64,000 bases of DNA from Strix aluco (taxonomy: Eukaryota; Chordata; Aves; Strigiformes; Strigidae), in contig NC_133935.1 in assembly GCF_031877795.1 (NCBI RefSeq), positions 73,426,303 through 73,490,302 of the forward strand, given 5' to 3'. The position numbers and the translations under genes are program-made. The notes beneath the pieces were generated by a model. It saw only the letters and a program-made list of their open reading frames with translations. It did no database searches and was not told the origin of the DNA. This document shows, piece by piece, positions 46,801-58,760 of this stretch. Positions within the stretch are counted from its first letter, which is position 1, and each line of letters opens with the position of its first letter.

Positions 46801-48908
46801 TTCTTGAATCAAATTTAAAACTTTTTGTTCTCATGCTTAAAACTCTGCATAATTATTTCCCTTTCCCCCACGCTCCCTCCCCTTGACAGCACTGAATCAA
46901 TTCTCTTGGGAAACCATTTGGTGTGCTGTGAGTCATGCCAACCTCAGTATGCATGTTTTGATTGATACACTCACCTTTTCCCTTAAACAACCCTGTGCTT
47001 TTTTGTAGCATTATCACCTTTGTCTGATCCAGATCACTCATTCACTGCATTTAAGCTTACTTAAAAGTCCATAATTGTTTTTGTAGGCAATAGAAGGAAA
47101 TTATCTGCATAGAAAATGATCTGTAGCATTTTTACAGTATCTTTATTAAGTGAAATAATAACATAAACACCCTGCTATTGCCTTTCTCTTTCATTTTACT
47201 TCGTAACTTGCTTGTTCAATTACATCTATAGCTAAAATGTAGGCTTTGGGGGTAATTTTAGATTTTGATGGAGCACTCAGCACACTTCTGGATGATAAAA
47301 AGTAACTAGTAGAAACAAACGTACCAATTAACTGAAGAGTTTATATACATCAGTGTACAGCAAGAAGATTTAAAATAAAATACTTTACAATCATATTAAT
47401 GTATACATTCATATTAATGTACTTCAAGACTATCATTCATGGTGGTGAACAAAAGGCTCTTTATATATATATAGTTATAAAAATGACACTTCTGGAGTTT
47501 ATGAAATGGTCAAGAAAGCATACATAAGAGCTTACAAAAGCCAAATCTGTAAACTTCTGTTCAAAAGTTCGAAAGAATTAATTCTTAGCAGAACTCTTAA
47601 GTGTTGTTCATTACAAAGAGTCTCTTACCGGATCTAGGTTCTTAAAAAGAAGAATGTCCTTGCATGCCTCCTGCAGTCTGTTTCTTTGATCATCTGTTTT
47701 AGGGTGAATAATCTGGGGGATATAATGGAAAAACCTTTAAAGTGGTTATATCATATAGCAGCACTAGCTGAAGGACTGAGCTAAGCTAAGCATTTTATCC
47801 AAGATTTTGGCCATGTTTCGTAACACTTTCATTTCAAAACCTTCAGGATTTGAATAAACACTCAATAACGTATCACCATAGCATTAGCACTGCTGTATTT
47901 AAGCTAACAAGATCTTCACATTTGTAGAATCCAGTTCATTTCTGCAAGCCATTCTGGATACCTTTATCTCAAATATTGCTGCGTAAACATTACTACTCTC
48001 TAATCATATTTGGAGCATGCATGTTTTATAAAAAGCACCACTGTTACATTTAGCCATTTGCCATGACAACTTCCTGAAGAATATTTTGTGAAATAGTATC
48101 TGTGTTAAATTTGTATCAGAAGTTTCACAGAGTAAACAACAGACTTGACACTATCTGTGTGAGCCAGAGATTTACTAAATTACCGGTGCCTGGTTAATGT
48201 AAGTAGCAATCAAGTTAAGCTGTTCATTCAACTCATATGCTTAAAAAGGCATGCTAGGTTTCAAAGCTGTGATACTATAGCATAACCTTTTTGACAGTTT
48301 TACAAGCTAGAAATTAGGTAGAATACAAACATTTAAACTTGTCTTAAAAGTCATTCTTATGCTATTTTATATTAAAAGTTAAGCAAATGCCTTTAAAAGG
48401 GTGACGTAAGAATTAAATACAGTTATTAGGTATTGCATTGTACATTTCAAAATCTTAACGATTTTATAATTTACCTTTTTCTGCCTTATGAAAAATACTA
48501 GAATATTGAGGAAATTCCTGCAAGATTACGAGGATACCGAATAAGTACTTTTAGGAGCAGGCACTCTCTGGGCAAATATAACTGCACAAAATTTTTCCTT
48601 AACAGACCATGTATCAAAGGTGTGGTATAGAATAACACTCACATCAGGTCATACATGGATGACTATTACAGAGAGTTTTTAAATGTTCTTTTAACATGAA
48701 AACCTCACAGATTATTAAAGTACATTATAATAAGAATGCGTTTGGAAAGCAATGGTAATGCTGGTTACATAAGTTGCATAATCAGCCCTATTTTCTTCCT
48801 AAATTTAATGCCCAAGAACCAAAAAAGTAAGTATTTGACTCAAAGCATTAAATACCCTAGATTCTGTGTCGTCCTCTTCCTCATCAGGATTGTAAGCTTC
48901 TGCACATA
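28667..48908 (-). CDS. PRKAR2B: PRKAR2B, PKA type II-beta regulatory subunit (exons 3-11, 5' part missing)
   Basis: Cyclic-AMP-binding subunit that holds PKA catalytic subunits inactive and anchors them to AKAPs (known of the family). Nine exons, 48908-48856, 47712-47629, 35255-35149, 33617-33464, 32199-32098, 31493-31419, 30671-30606, 30437-30299 and 28800-28667, join in one frame of 914 nt: about 304 residues, matching 115-418 of the 418-residue human protein. Seen: the acidic linker after the RRAS site, CNB domain A with [14 protein letters not shown], and CNB domain B with [14 protein letters not shown]; both phosphate-binding cassettes keep the Glu and Arg that bind cAMP. It ends [21 protein letters not shown] and CDGVGRCVG indicate II-beta rather than II-alpha. 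Exons 1-2 were not found. Confidence 0.96.
30299..30437 (-). CDS. PRKAR2B: PRKAR2B exon 10 (phosphate-binding cassette B)
   Basis: The acceptor is TATTTCAG|GGTAAA and the donor is GTTTAG|GTATTG. Codes [20 protein letters not shown], then cassette [17 protein letters not shown] with its Glu and Arg intact, ending VKCL. Confidence 0.97.
30606..30671 (-). CDS. PRKAR2B: PRKAR2B exon 9
   Basis: The acceptor is TTTTACAG|GGTGAC and the donor is CGAAAG|GTAAAC. 22 codons in phase 0: [19 protein letters not shown] then TRK. Confidence 0.96.
31419..31493 (-). CDS. PRKAR2B: PRKAR2B exon 8
   Basis: The acceptor is AAATGAAG|GTATCT and the donor is GCTCAG|GTACAG. 25 codons, [20 protein letters not shown] then QIIAQ, start of CNB domain B. 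Confidence 0.96.
32098..32199 (-). CDS. PRKAR2B: PRKAR2B exon 7
   Basis: The acceptor is GTTTACAG|GACAGG and the donor is TTAGAA|GTAAGA. 34 codons, [20 protein letters not shown] then [14 protein letters not shown], linking CNB domains A and B. Confidence 0.97.
33464..33617 (-). CDS. PRKAR2B: PRKAR2B exon 6 (phosphate-binding cassette A)
   Basis: The acceptor is TTAACAG|AGGTAC and the donor is GGTTTG|GTAAGT. Codes [17 protein letters not shown], then the cAMP cassette [16 protein letters not shown] with its Glu and Arg intact, ending GAIWGL. Confidence 0.97.
34508..34915 (-). mobile_element. CR1 LINE fragment in a PRKAR2B intron
   Basis: The minus strand codes [20 protein letters not shown] then [15 protein letters not shown], the CR1 ORF2 C-terminus, followed by the CR1 3' tail (plus strand: TTGGAAGGGACG...GTCATCTAGTCCAAC). 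5' truncated; the frame is shifted near the end. Lies between exons 5 and 6. Confidence 0.85.
35149..35255 (-). CDS. PRKAR2B: PRKAR2B exon 5
   Basis: The acceptor is TTAAATAG|GAACAG and the donor is CGATAG|GTGAAT. Codes [20 protein letters not shown] then [16 protein letters not shown], first strands of CNB domain A. Confidence 0.96.
37880..38005 (-). mobile_element. CR1 LINE fragment
   Basis: The plus strand carries AACCTCCCTGGGCAACCTG, TTCCAGCATTTGACCACCCT and CACAGTAAAAAAGG, the reverse complement of a well-known stretch of the CR1 ORF2 end. Both ends are lost. Confidence 0.75.
40947..41507 (-). mobile_element. CR1 LINE, 5'-truncated, minus orientation
   Basis: On the minus strand 41,365-41,018 codes the CR1 ORF2 C-terminus ([20 protein letters not shown], then [18 protein letters not shown]). 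The plus strand begins with the terminal repeat ATTCTATGATTCTAT. Homology ends at about 41,507. Forms an inverted pair with the next copy. Confidence 0.9.
41691..41708 (+). repeat. (AT)9 microsatellite
   Basis: Eighteen alternating A/T bases after a T7 run. Confidence 0.9.
41993..43155 (+). mobile_element. CR1 LINE, 5'-truncated, with a long RT open frame
   Basis: Non-LTR retrotransposon (CR1 clade). The plus strand from about 42,010 codes [19 protein letters not shown], then [17 protein letters not shown] and the catalytic FADDT block near 42,280, then KCRVLHLG and [17 protein letters not shown], to a stop at 43,077, followed by the CR1 3'UTR ending ATGATTCTGTG. The last 287 codons are open. 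Upstream, a TAA replaces the tyrosine codon before LDFSK and one base is missing near 42,169 (after NGVK), so it is a dead copy. The endonuclease domain and most of the 5' part are missing. Confidence 0.93.
47629..47712 (-). CDS. PRKAR2B: PRKAR2B exon 4
   Basis: The acceptor is ATCCCCCAG|ATTATT and the donor is GATCCG|GTAAGA. 28 codons, [20 protein letters not shown] then LLFKNLDP, the helix leading into cAMP-binding domain A. Confidence 0.96.
47713..48855 (-). other. PRKAR2B: PRKAR2B intron 3
   Basis: AT-rich, no repeat or open frame that I recognise. Confidence 0.85.
48856..48908 (-). CDS. PRKAR2B: PRKAR2B exon 3
   Basis: The acceptor is TATTTCAG|TATGTG. Codes (V)[17 protein letters not shown], directly after the RRAS autophosphorylation site of exon 2. 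The donor AGG|GTATTT is weak, but frame and phase to exon 4 fit only here. Confidence 0.92.
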
Positions 48909-49272
48909 CTGAAATAAAAAAAAGGTATCATCTTAATTCAAAGTACAATAATGTTTCACAACATTTACAGAACAGAAAATGCATTGTGTGGCACAGTAAT
49001 GTAACACACTCAATAGGGAATCAGAGAAGGTACTGCTGACAGGATCCATAGCAGGTCATCTCCAAACTGCCACTGAAACAAAGCTGCACTTGTATCATTT
49101 TTGGACGTGTTTTCTGTATTTTAAAGGACCTCTAATAAATAAACTTACACATTTCTCATCTAACCTGTTCTAAGTGGTCTTACCTTACTATCAGAATTTT
49201 TTTTCTGCTGTGTAAACTAGTACTTTGATAGAATTTAAGCTATCCGTACTGGATGCATCTGTGTAACTTCAA

Positions 49273-49350
49273 AGTGGTTTGGGGTTTTTGGGTTTGGGGT
49301 TTTTTGTTTGTTTGGTTGTTTTTTGTTTGTTTGTGTTTTGGTTTTTTATT
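49273..49350 (+). repeat. G/T-only tract
   Basis: About 75 bp of nearly pure G and T, first with GGGG/GGG runs separated by T3-T5, then TTTG repeats. Low-complexity DNA. Confidence 0.85.
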
Positions 49351-49439
49351 TACATACTTAAAATTTTTCTCTTCTATCTGTCTTTACTTTTTAGGGTAAA
49401 TAATTCTGCTTCTTGAATTCTTTCCTTACAAGTCATGTT

Positions 49440-50290
49440 TTTCAGCTATCCTCACTACTATTCTCTGCACTCCCTCCAATTAGCCCTATCTTTATTGAAG
49501 TGTGATGCTCAAAATTGGACCCAGTGCTTGAGCTGAGCAGAGTACTGAGTACAACAGATGAATTACTCCATGCATTTTGAGGCTATATGTCTTTTTCACC
49601 CATCCATCCCTTTTCACAAGAGCTTGATTATGTTTACTCATGTAATAGTCATGACTGACATATTGTTTTGAAAACCGACTGCTTAACCAGCTGTCCTGTG
49701 TCCTGTACATGGCTACTCTGCCCAAGTGTAGCACCATGCACTTAGACCTATTAAATATTACCTTATTCCCCAAGCCATTTCTCCAACGTGTCAAGATAAT
49801 TTTCAATTCTCATCCTGTTCTCTGGTGTCCTTCCAATCCATTCTCAACTTTGTGACAACTTCAAATTTAATAAGTGTACCTTCTAATAATCCAGTTTATT
49901 ACTGAAAAAAACAAAATAGTGTCTAAAATAAACTCTTGTGGAACACACACATGGTGGTAAAACAGCAGCAGCTGCTTAGAGGTTACTTTATCCAACCAGT
50001 TTTGCAGCTATATCCCATGCGCTTGCATTAAGACACTGCTTGATGTTCACTAGCTTGTTTACAGGGGAGTCTTGTGAGACAGCATTCAGAAGTTTTTAAA
50101 GTGAAAATGTAGGACATTTGCTCCTTTCCACAAGTTTTAATCTCTCATTACAGGGTGTTAGATAGTTCCAACAAACCCATGCTGACTGCTGTTTGTTGCC
50201 TTCCTCCAGCTACTTACAAATTATTTGAATATTTTTCTGTAATTTCTCTAGGAACAAAAATGATCTGTAAACCTGTGATAGGCCTCTTCC
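49440..50290 (-). mobile_element. Ancient CR1-clade LINE remnant
   Basis: Read on the minus strand with many frame breaks: QNWLDK near 50,000, a decayed PQGSVLGP-like stretch near 49,940, TLIKFEVVTKL (from a [11 protein letters not shown]-like block) near 49,860, FNRSKCMVLHLG near 49,740, and YSVLCSAQALGPIL near 49,540. The order matches CR1 reverse transcriptase. Much older than the other copies. Boundaries uncertain. Confidence 0.65.
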
Positions 50291-53200
50291 CTCCATAGCT
50301 CCCCCATGCTTTTAAGGATCAGTTTTTCTGTTTTTTCACACTCTCTCATTTCTCTTCTTCAGCTTCTCAATGGTAATTGCTAACAGGGCTGAGACTGATT
50401 TACCCAGCTCTTCCAGTTTCCACATATAGCATGTCTCAGGCACAGCTAACCTGGGAACACCTAACACATTAAGTACTCTCCAATTTGTCCTTTCTCTATT
50501 CTAGGCTGAGATTTCCATATGCTCTTAATACCACTAGTGAAGACTGGTGCTTCTGTTAAGCAGTAGAGCAACACTTTCCTGAAACTCGCTCTTAGCAGAA
50601 ATATACTTCCAGAACAATTTCTGTTATTCCTCATGATCCTTCTTGTACACAATCTTTTCTTGTTCACATTTTTTGGCCTTGGCTTCTTTGATTTTTTTTT
50701 TCCCCACATCTTTTGCTGTTCTTTTACACTTGTTCTGAATAATCCAAACTAGTTTTCATTTTCTACATGGTTCCTTCTTGTGCTTGATATAAATAAGGTG
50801 CTTATATTTTAGGCAGATTTATTTTACTATGCTTTTTTGTCTTTGTATTTTTAATTTAAGGAACAACCAATTCCTTTAACTTCTTTTCTCCAGACTCCCT
50901 TCCAGAGAGATTATGCCCACAATCCTCTCATATCCCCTTGAAACCTGTTGTTCTGATTCTTTTACACAACTTCTTTCCCTTCCTGAAATCTGTGAGCTCT
51001 GTCATCCCAGGGTAATTCTCACTCAAGCTGCCTTTTCTCTCCCTGTTCTTGAACAGTTTCTTTCTTAGAGTTGGTATCAAACAGAATAGCTTCCCCTTCA
51101 ATTGATTTTCCCACTGTCTCAAAATTTGGTTCTAAGTGCATTGTAAAACATGTTGGGTAGTTGGTATTCTCCTTTGTTGGCTTCCAACAGATGACTGATT
51201 AATTAAAATCTCCCATCATCACCATCCCCTATATTCTGCCAGTAAAAATCCCCACCTACCTGATCTGTTTGGTGGTCTGTGCAATGCCTGAGTAATGATG
51301 GAGGCCATGAGCTTTTCCCCTTTTACAGAGCATCGGTATGTCCAACTCCCTCTACAGCTGGGTCACAGCACAAGTGTCTGAACCCAATATACAACAGCAA
51401 CAGCCTCTTCCTCCTCCCTTCACTTCCATTACATCTTTGCTATGCTAGTTCAGTCACACTGTTGCTCATAGATTAAGATTTCGGGTCCTCTTGTTTATTC
51501 CCTATATTATTATACAAACAACTTCTAAAGCAGCGACCAGGTAGACCCATTAAGATCCCCATTACCCCATCCAATTAAGATGATTTCATGGCAAAGTGTA
51601 TCATTGCACATATTGGGTCCCAAAGGAAGTCTTGGTCCTCACCACATCAGGCACCTGGCAAACACTAAACTTCATAAAATTTAGCATCTTCAAAAACTTA
51701 GAGAAATTTGATACAAGTCCCTCTGGAACTGACTGAAAGATTCCTACCAAGTTTACTAGGAACTGGATTAGGTCCCAAATAATTACAAATGCCCACAAAA
51801 GGAAGTCTGCAATCTGTTGAACAACTATAATATTTTACCTCTATATAAACAAAATGTTCCTACCAACTGCTTTATGGTACCTACAGTTATTTCAATCTTG
51901 TCTGAAATAAACTTTAGGGGATTTTATTTAAATAGAAGCAATAATAACATGCCAAGTGAGCACCATAACTCATGATAATGTAAATTGCTACTTTGTTTCA
52001 GCGGGTATCAGCCTCTGTGCCCTAGTGTGTGTATGTGTACATGAGAGTCAACAAATCCATGCTACAGTACAGTGTGCTGCTGGGTATATGAACAGTCTGT
52101 CTCAACCTGAGTACAGTTACATCCTGTCCTTACCTTTGCTAAAACCTCTACATGAAAAAAATTATACAAATCAGGAATTTAATTCAAGAGCTTTGATGTT
52201 GTTTATCCCAGAATTGACAGGTCTTAAAGAGCCTGGCTGAACATTTAACAGTCTTCCAGATCACACAAAAGAAACTGAATTTAGCCTCATCCATGACCAT
52301 CCTGAATCATCTCATCAGTCCCTTTCACATAGCCTGAAGTAGGATCTGTCCAGAAAGAGAGTATGCTCCTGATGTCTGTGTCATCTAGTGTCTCTGCTCT
52401 AACTTCACTCTTCTCTGCCAGCTCATTTCAGTCAGTCTCATTAACTATTATCAGCAGGTGCCTTGATTAAATATTTCTTCTTTATCACTGATTATAGACA
52501 ATATATTTAAGAACTGCAGTTTATCCTGGCTAGTGTCCATCTACCCAAATTTTAAAATTATTTATTCTTATCATCTGTGATGAGAAACTTACTCTTCTAG
52601 TTACAATTCTGTACTTACTTTGCCTTGGATGCATCTTTCATCTGGGTTGAAGCTTAAAGATTATACCAAAGCTACGGCTCTGTTTTAAACATGGAATTTC
52701 CTTTCCATTATTGATTATTTCAGTAGCCTGTTTTACAGACTAGTCTAGTAACATATTTATTTCTAAGTGCATACCACTAGACGTCTCATGGAAAAACTTG
52801 ATACATTTTACCTGTTCTTGAAATATGGTCTCTGACATTGCTATGGTCCACTGAATTTCATGACATGAACACTGGAGTTTGGCACATGAGAATCCCAATG
52901 ACATAAACCATCTAAAACTAAATGAGATGCCTCTTATGTAGACATCTGCAGAAGTTATCTGGATTCCAATTACAGTCAAAAGGAGAGAAACTGGCACATT
53001 TATGAAGTAATTCACGTGACCTGTATTATATGTCCAGATTAAGACATGATTAATTAAAAATGTGACTAATTGGCTGAAATAAATCATATCCCTCTTGAGA
53101 TTAGTCCTGTTAGTTATAACAAACTGCAAGACTGGTTCCCCCACTTCTCCATTTAGTCCATAATTCTTGGAAAACAAAGAAATTCATCATTTGATAATGA

Positions 53201-56200
53201 TGGCAGGTTGCTCATGCAATAGCACACCTTCTTTGTTCATTTCGTATATTCCAGGAAGATGGTCTGTGGTCTCCATCTCTCTTGTCTAAGGCTTGACTGG
53301 CACCACAGACATTAGTTATTCTGAACCATTCCACTGCTGGTGGCTGCAATACTCATAGTGTTCAGTATTTTATTTTTCTACCTCTCCAGCTCATTCCACA
53401 GTGTACACAGTACATAGCACAGTCACAGTACATGGTGACTTTATCACACTCAAATGCCCTGCCGCATTTTGCTACATGTCACTGCTGAATGCAATACTTG
53501 CATCATTGCTCAAAAAGCAATCCTAATACCATTCTTAGGGACCTATTTCATCCCATGCATATAATTATGGCATCAAAAATAGTGATACAAACACTATACA
53601 TATTTCTCCATTGGTTGCTAAGCTCAACTAAGTGAAACTATTTTTATTCTGTTCTTCCAACTGAGGGTTACATTTCACATATAATTCCCCAAGATGGACA
53701 CAAACAAGCCCAAATACATCAGTGCAAAGTATTTGTAGGAAAAATCTGAATTGTCAAAAGGCAGTGCATTACTAAAATATACACACACTGAAAACTGCAC
53801 ACAACTCTAGATGGATTACTTTGTCAGCAAGAAGAGGAAAGCTTTTATAATTTCCAACTCATTACTCCCAAGTAAAGTCAATTTTCTGGTTTTCAGCTAG
53901 TAAATGTTTTATATTCAAAACCAGAAATACAGTCACTTCAGATATGAATTCTAAAATGAAAATTAACATATAGTTAGTAATTGTAAGTTCACAAAAAATA
54001 TTAGTCACACTCTATCTATTCCCTTGATATATCAGGAAACAAGAACTTATCAATAATGAAATGAATGAAAATTCATATATAATAATAAAATAATGTATTA
54101 TCCTCAAAACATGGCAGGAAAACCAATCAGTATGTGTGTTCCCTTTCCAAAACACAGAATCCTGAGTCATAAAGCTTATTAGAAAGAATTTCACAAGAGA
54201 AAAAGAGCTGTGGAAATATTTCTTCATCCCATTCAGGGCAAATCAAGACTACAATGTTGCCAGGCCGCAGCATGAAAACAGACCATCTCTAGCCACTGTA
54301 TGGCAAGCATGCTATATGTCCCTACGAACATCCCTAACTATGACAGCTATGCCCATTCCCTCATACAGCAAGAATGTCACTTCCATGATTTAGCCATATG
54401 AAAATTGCTAAGGTGACTCAATGGCAGTGTGAGATTTTCTTCCATTTTGTCAGGATGTACTTCTCTTCACCTACTAAACACAGATTTCAAACATGGTGCA
54501 CAGAGACTCCTTCCACAGCAGGTGGTAATTCCAAACTAGGCCGCAAATACTACCAGACCTCCAGAGTTTCTGACAGGAAAACTCATTTTTTAACATCTCA
54601 TCAGTTCCTACCACTGCAGGAGGAACTAGCAAGAGAGCCCAGCACCCCAAAATCCCAGTTTCATAAGTATTTTTTATTTTAAAAAAGAGCAACCCTGTGC
54701 AATAGTAGCAATGTGAAATAACCAGTCATGGTCTCTGATGCTTGCAACTATCAAGTCCTATATTATTTCAAGACCTGGTTTTGACTGGACCACATGTATG
54801 ATGAGATTGAAGAGCTGTAAGTAAACATAAGGTCTGAAGAACAACGCAGAGAAAGGAGACCAACTTTCTCCTCTATCTGAGAACGATGAGATGGGATAAA
54901 ATTTACCTGATTCTGCGCATGATATAATAAGGCAATACCAACTGGCTCTGCTGCTGAGATCCACCATTTGTGCAAAACCCTGAAACTATTTCAAGGAGTT
55001 AAGTTTACTTTAAATATAAGTTAATTTGGAAGAAAGCATGATCATGGAGGCTATAATTTCCCATGATACTGTCAAAAAGAAGGCATCTCGGAAACACTTA
55101 TGCCTGATATGGTCACTAAACTGAAACTTTATTTAGGCATAATTAGGGGAATTAATACACAGAATGCCTGATTCCTTGCAATTCTGGCAGTCACAGAGAC
55201 ATGAATATTTGTGAGATTTCCTCACATGCAACAAACCAAAAATTGAAGAATTTCCCCTCCAATCTACCAGATTTATAGGGTAACGACTTTTGAGTGGTCC
55301 ACTACGTAACACGAATCTCTAAGTGCTCAGGACACCAGCCTAAAAATCCGAAGCTGGATAAAATCCAGGCAGCTTGTTTCCTCTTAATTATCAGGAGGGT
55401 GAGGTGACCTTCAGTTCATTAGAGGGGACTGACTGAACTGGAGTCTTGGGAGCACTGCCAAGACAGTCTGTTTCAAGGTTGGCTCCTCATGGAAGGACAG
55501 TTATCTACTCTTGCTGTCAGTGTATAGAGTGAAATTCTCCAAAGACTTCCTGATAGTCACAAACACATACCAAATATTAGGTTTGTGCTCAGCTACACAG
55601 CTCAATGGCAAAACCTTTTGCCAGAGTTGGCAGACGTTGCTCAGCCTGCACTACATGCTTGCAAGAAATCAGATTCACACAATCAACTCTACAGTATTTT
55701 CTCTTGTCCATCTGCTACCAGTGCTATTTCTAATTAGTCAAACTTCCAAGATATTTCCTCCAGCATTTCTAAATAACATGAATTGCCTAATATAACATGT
55801 AGCATCTTGAATGAGGCCTATGCCAGCAGTGAGTCATAGAACCTCCCAAGGATTTTCTGTTGAAAAGTCCACATGGGGTTTATTCATATTTCACCAATCC
55901 TCACACCAAAGCAGAATTTCATCAAGATTGTACTCAACACTATGAAAGCCCATCTGAAGAAACATGATGGCCCACACAAGACATTTTTGGATAACTTTAC
56001 CCCAGTTGAGTTATTCATGTGTGGGCACCTTTGCACAAGTTCCTTAACATTATTTGGCATATAACAGTGAAAATTGCGACGTGTTAGACTGCAGTACCTT
56101 CCTGTACTCCAGAGTCCAATGCACTCTGCATCACAGCTAGCATGCTCATTGCTGGTTCTAAGATGCACACTCTTCCCTGAATCACAGGGGTTTGAATCAC

Positions 56201-58017
56201 TAAATAGGCTCCTCTGCAGAAACAGTATGTTTGAACTTTACCACAAGTAGCTGAAGAACTTGCCTATTTTTAAACAGAGAACCAGAAAGGGGCTTTAACA
56301 GCATTTCCCTAAGGACTTACATAGTACGTAGTCCTCTTTCTAGTCCTATTTCAGTACTTTCCATAATTGTGTAATTTGTCAAGATGGAGCTAAAATAACA
56401 ACCAGGCTTCTGGCTAAGGGTAGGAGACAGTTTTGCTTGGCTTCTCAGGACGTGCTTGACTATCTGTCTGGCTAGTGAAAACACACATTAGAGCGTCCAG
56501 AGTACTATAGGTAGTTATTAAACAGTAAAATCATTACAAAAGTAAGATGCACTTCCACTATAGAGTTTGCCAGTATATACCATGTACTACTCACTCTATA
56601 AGGTTTCCCAATATAGCATATGGAGTAGCATAACATATAGCAACATATTGTACTCTGATGCTGACTTGTATAACCTTCTGTTCCCATTCTCATATGAGTC
56701 CAAGCAGTTCACAATGCTACAGTGTGTTATTTGGAACATATCTGAAATATTTGACAAAGTTGGAGCAGACACAGCTCTCTGCCTACATTTCAATTTTATA
56801 TTTGCTAATTCTACAGGATAAAAACAGAACTCACCCATCTCTCTTCCTCCCATATTTAGTATTTCATAGCCATCAACTACAGACTTTTTTCTTATTGAAA
56901 AGTCAGCATCAGGAAGATCTCAGAGAGTGTACATTATCTTCCCACTAGAAAACTCATCCCTTACATAGAAAGGGATCAAATATAAATTGCAGCTATTAAG
57001 AAAACATTCTGAACCATACAACCTAATATTTTTGCCTATTTTGTAACTGCTTTATAAAATCAGATTTAATATTATTTTACATCAAAATATTTTTCAGGAT
57101 TCTAAATACATATCAAATACTAAACAGCTTCGGAACCTCATTTGCTACAAACATTTTAAAAATTGAAGCTACAACTTTTGATCTCCAGAGCCTGAGATGC
57201 ACATATTTGCATTTTGAAACTAGTAACATAGTAGTAGTTTAAGGAAACTATATATAATGTAGTAAACCACAAGAGCAGCTTGTTTTTACCCAAAATGAAT
57301 TATCTGTCCAGTCTAACAGTGTTTGTAATTTATACTGTACATCATGTCAGGTTTCATATAATAGAGCTTAAAATGGTAAAATAGTTGCTGTTGAGTTTTG
57401 CTAAACTATGTAAACTTCAACAAGAAACTATTTAGATGAGTTCTAATACATTTGAAGACACATTAAAGTGGTCAGTAACATACTTAGCCACTTCCTGAAA
57501 AAATACCGTAGCCAAATTTTTAAAACTTGATGGCAAAATTATATATATTGAATACCTTAAAGAGGAAACAGACATTCAAATTAATTTATTACCCATTAAT
57601 CTCTTTTAATCTCTCCTTTGGTTTGTCCATGCATGTCTTGTCCTCAATCTTGCAAAATATCTGAAAAGGAGGCATTTGTTTTGGTTGTTAAATGAAATAT
57701 GTGTATTTGGTGCTTAATTATTAAAAATTATTCTTTTTAATGATGGGTTAAATACGAAAGATGTGTGCAGAAAGACACCACTGAATTTACAAACCTATCA
57801 GAGTAAAATATGAAACTATAATACAACAGAATAAAAAAAATAGAAAACGGGAGAAAAATACAAGTAGAGAGAAATGCCAAAAAAGGAAGTACTCAAGATT
57901 TTGGAGTTATGAGAAGACATTGAAGGTGAGATGTAAGAATCAGTCAGATGTAGGACAGGGTGGGTAGAAAAAACTAGGAATTATTTGCAAAAAAAAGAAA
58001 ATGGTAAAATCATAGTA

Positions 58018-58022
58018 ATAAG
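58018..58022 (+). repeat. Left target-site duplication ATAAG
   Basis: Five bases immediately before the TG of the LTR, identical to 59148-59152. Confidence 0.85.
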
Positions 58023-58206
58023 TGTGTTGGGTTTGCATGGCAAGGTTCTGGTAGCGGGGATGGGGGTTACAGGGGTGGCTTCTGTGAGAAGCTGCTGGAA
58101 GCTTCCCCCATGTCCAACAGAGCCAATGCCAGCCGGCTCCAAGGTGGACCTGTTGCCGGCCAAGGCTGAGCCCATCAGCAATGGTGTTAGTGCCTCTGGG
58201 ATAACA

Positions 58207-58213
58207 TATTTAA
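58207..58213 (+). promoter_or_regulatory. LTR TATA-like box
   Basis: TATTTAA about 185 bp into the LTR, where a U3 TATA box would lie upstream of the R region. Confidence 0.4.
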
Positions 58214-58429
58214 GAAGGGGGGGTAAAAACTGCACGACAGCAACTGCAGCCAGAGAGAGGAGTGAGAATATTTGAGAGAAACAACTCTGCAGACACCTAG
58301 GTCAGTGAAGAAGGAGGGGGAGGAGGTGGTCCAGGCACCAGAGCAGAGGTTCCCCTGCAGCCTGTGGTGCAGCCCATGGTGAGGCAGCTGTGCCCTGCAC
58401 CCATGGAGGGTAACGGTGGAGCAGATCTC

Positions 58430-58760
58430 CACCTGCAGCCCGGGGAGGACCCCACACCAGAGCAGGTGGGTGCCTGAAGGAGGCTGTGACCCCCGTGGGA
58501 AGCCCATGCTGGAGCAGGCTCCTGGCAGCACCTGTGGCCCTGTGGAGAGAGGAGCCCACGCTGGAGCAGGTTTTCTGGCAGGACTTGTGACCCTGTGAGG
58601 GACCCACGGTGGAACAGTCTGCTCCTGAAGGGCTGCACCTTGTGGAGGGGACCCACACTGGAGAAGTTCATGAAGAGCTGCAGCCTGTGGGAAGGACCCA
58701 CGCTGGAGAAGTTCATGGAGGACTGTCTGTTGTGGGAGGGACCCCATGCTGGAGCAGGGG
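58430..58760 (+). repeat. Degenerate tandem array inside the LTR
   Basis: Units of about 45-55 bp each carry a core like GACCCACGCTGGAGAAG. The last three start near 58651, 58696 and 58741, an exact 45-bp spacing. This array creates long open frames on the other strand that are not genes. Confidence 0.8.

Larger units (their letters stand above)
35256..47628 (-). other. PRKAR2B: PRKAR2B intron 4 (12.4 kb)
   Basis: Holds three CR1 copies (37.9, 41.0-41.5 and 42.0-43.2 kb), an (AT)9 tract, and two unusually long plus-strand open frames (36,233-36,847 and 45,175-45,654) discussed under findings. No supported gene otherwise. Confidence 0.85.

Noticed and set aside
52740-53177. 145-codon minus-strand frame with hydrophobic stretches, considered as a retroviral or membrane protein remnant
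   Set aside because: No motif I can recognise, no splice or repeat context. Length is possible by chance.
55860-56170. Region 55.5-56.2 kb considered as an old retroviral pol or DNA-transposon fragment
   Set aside because: I could not match any ordered set of motifs on either strand, so no element is called.
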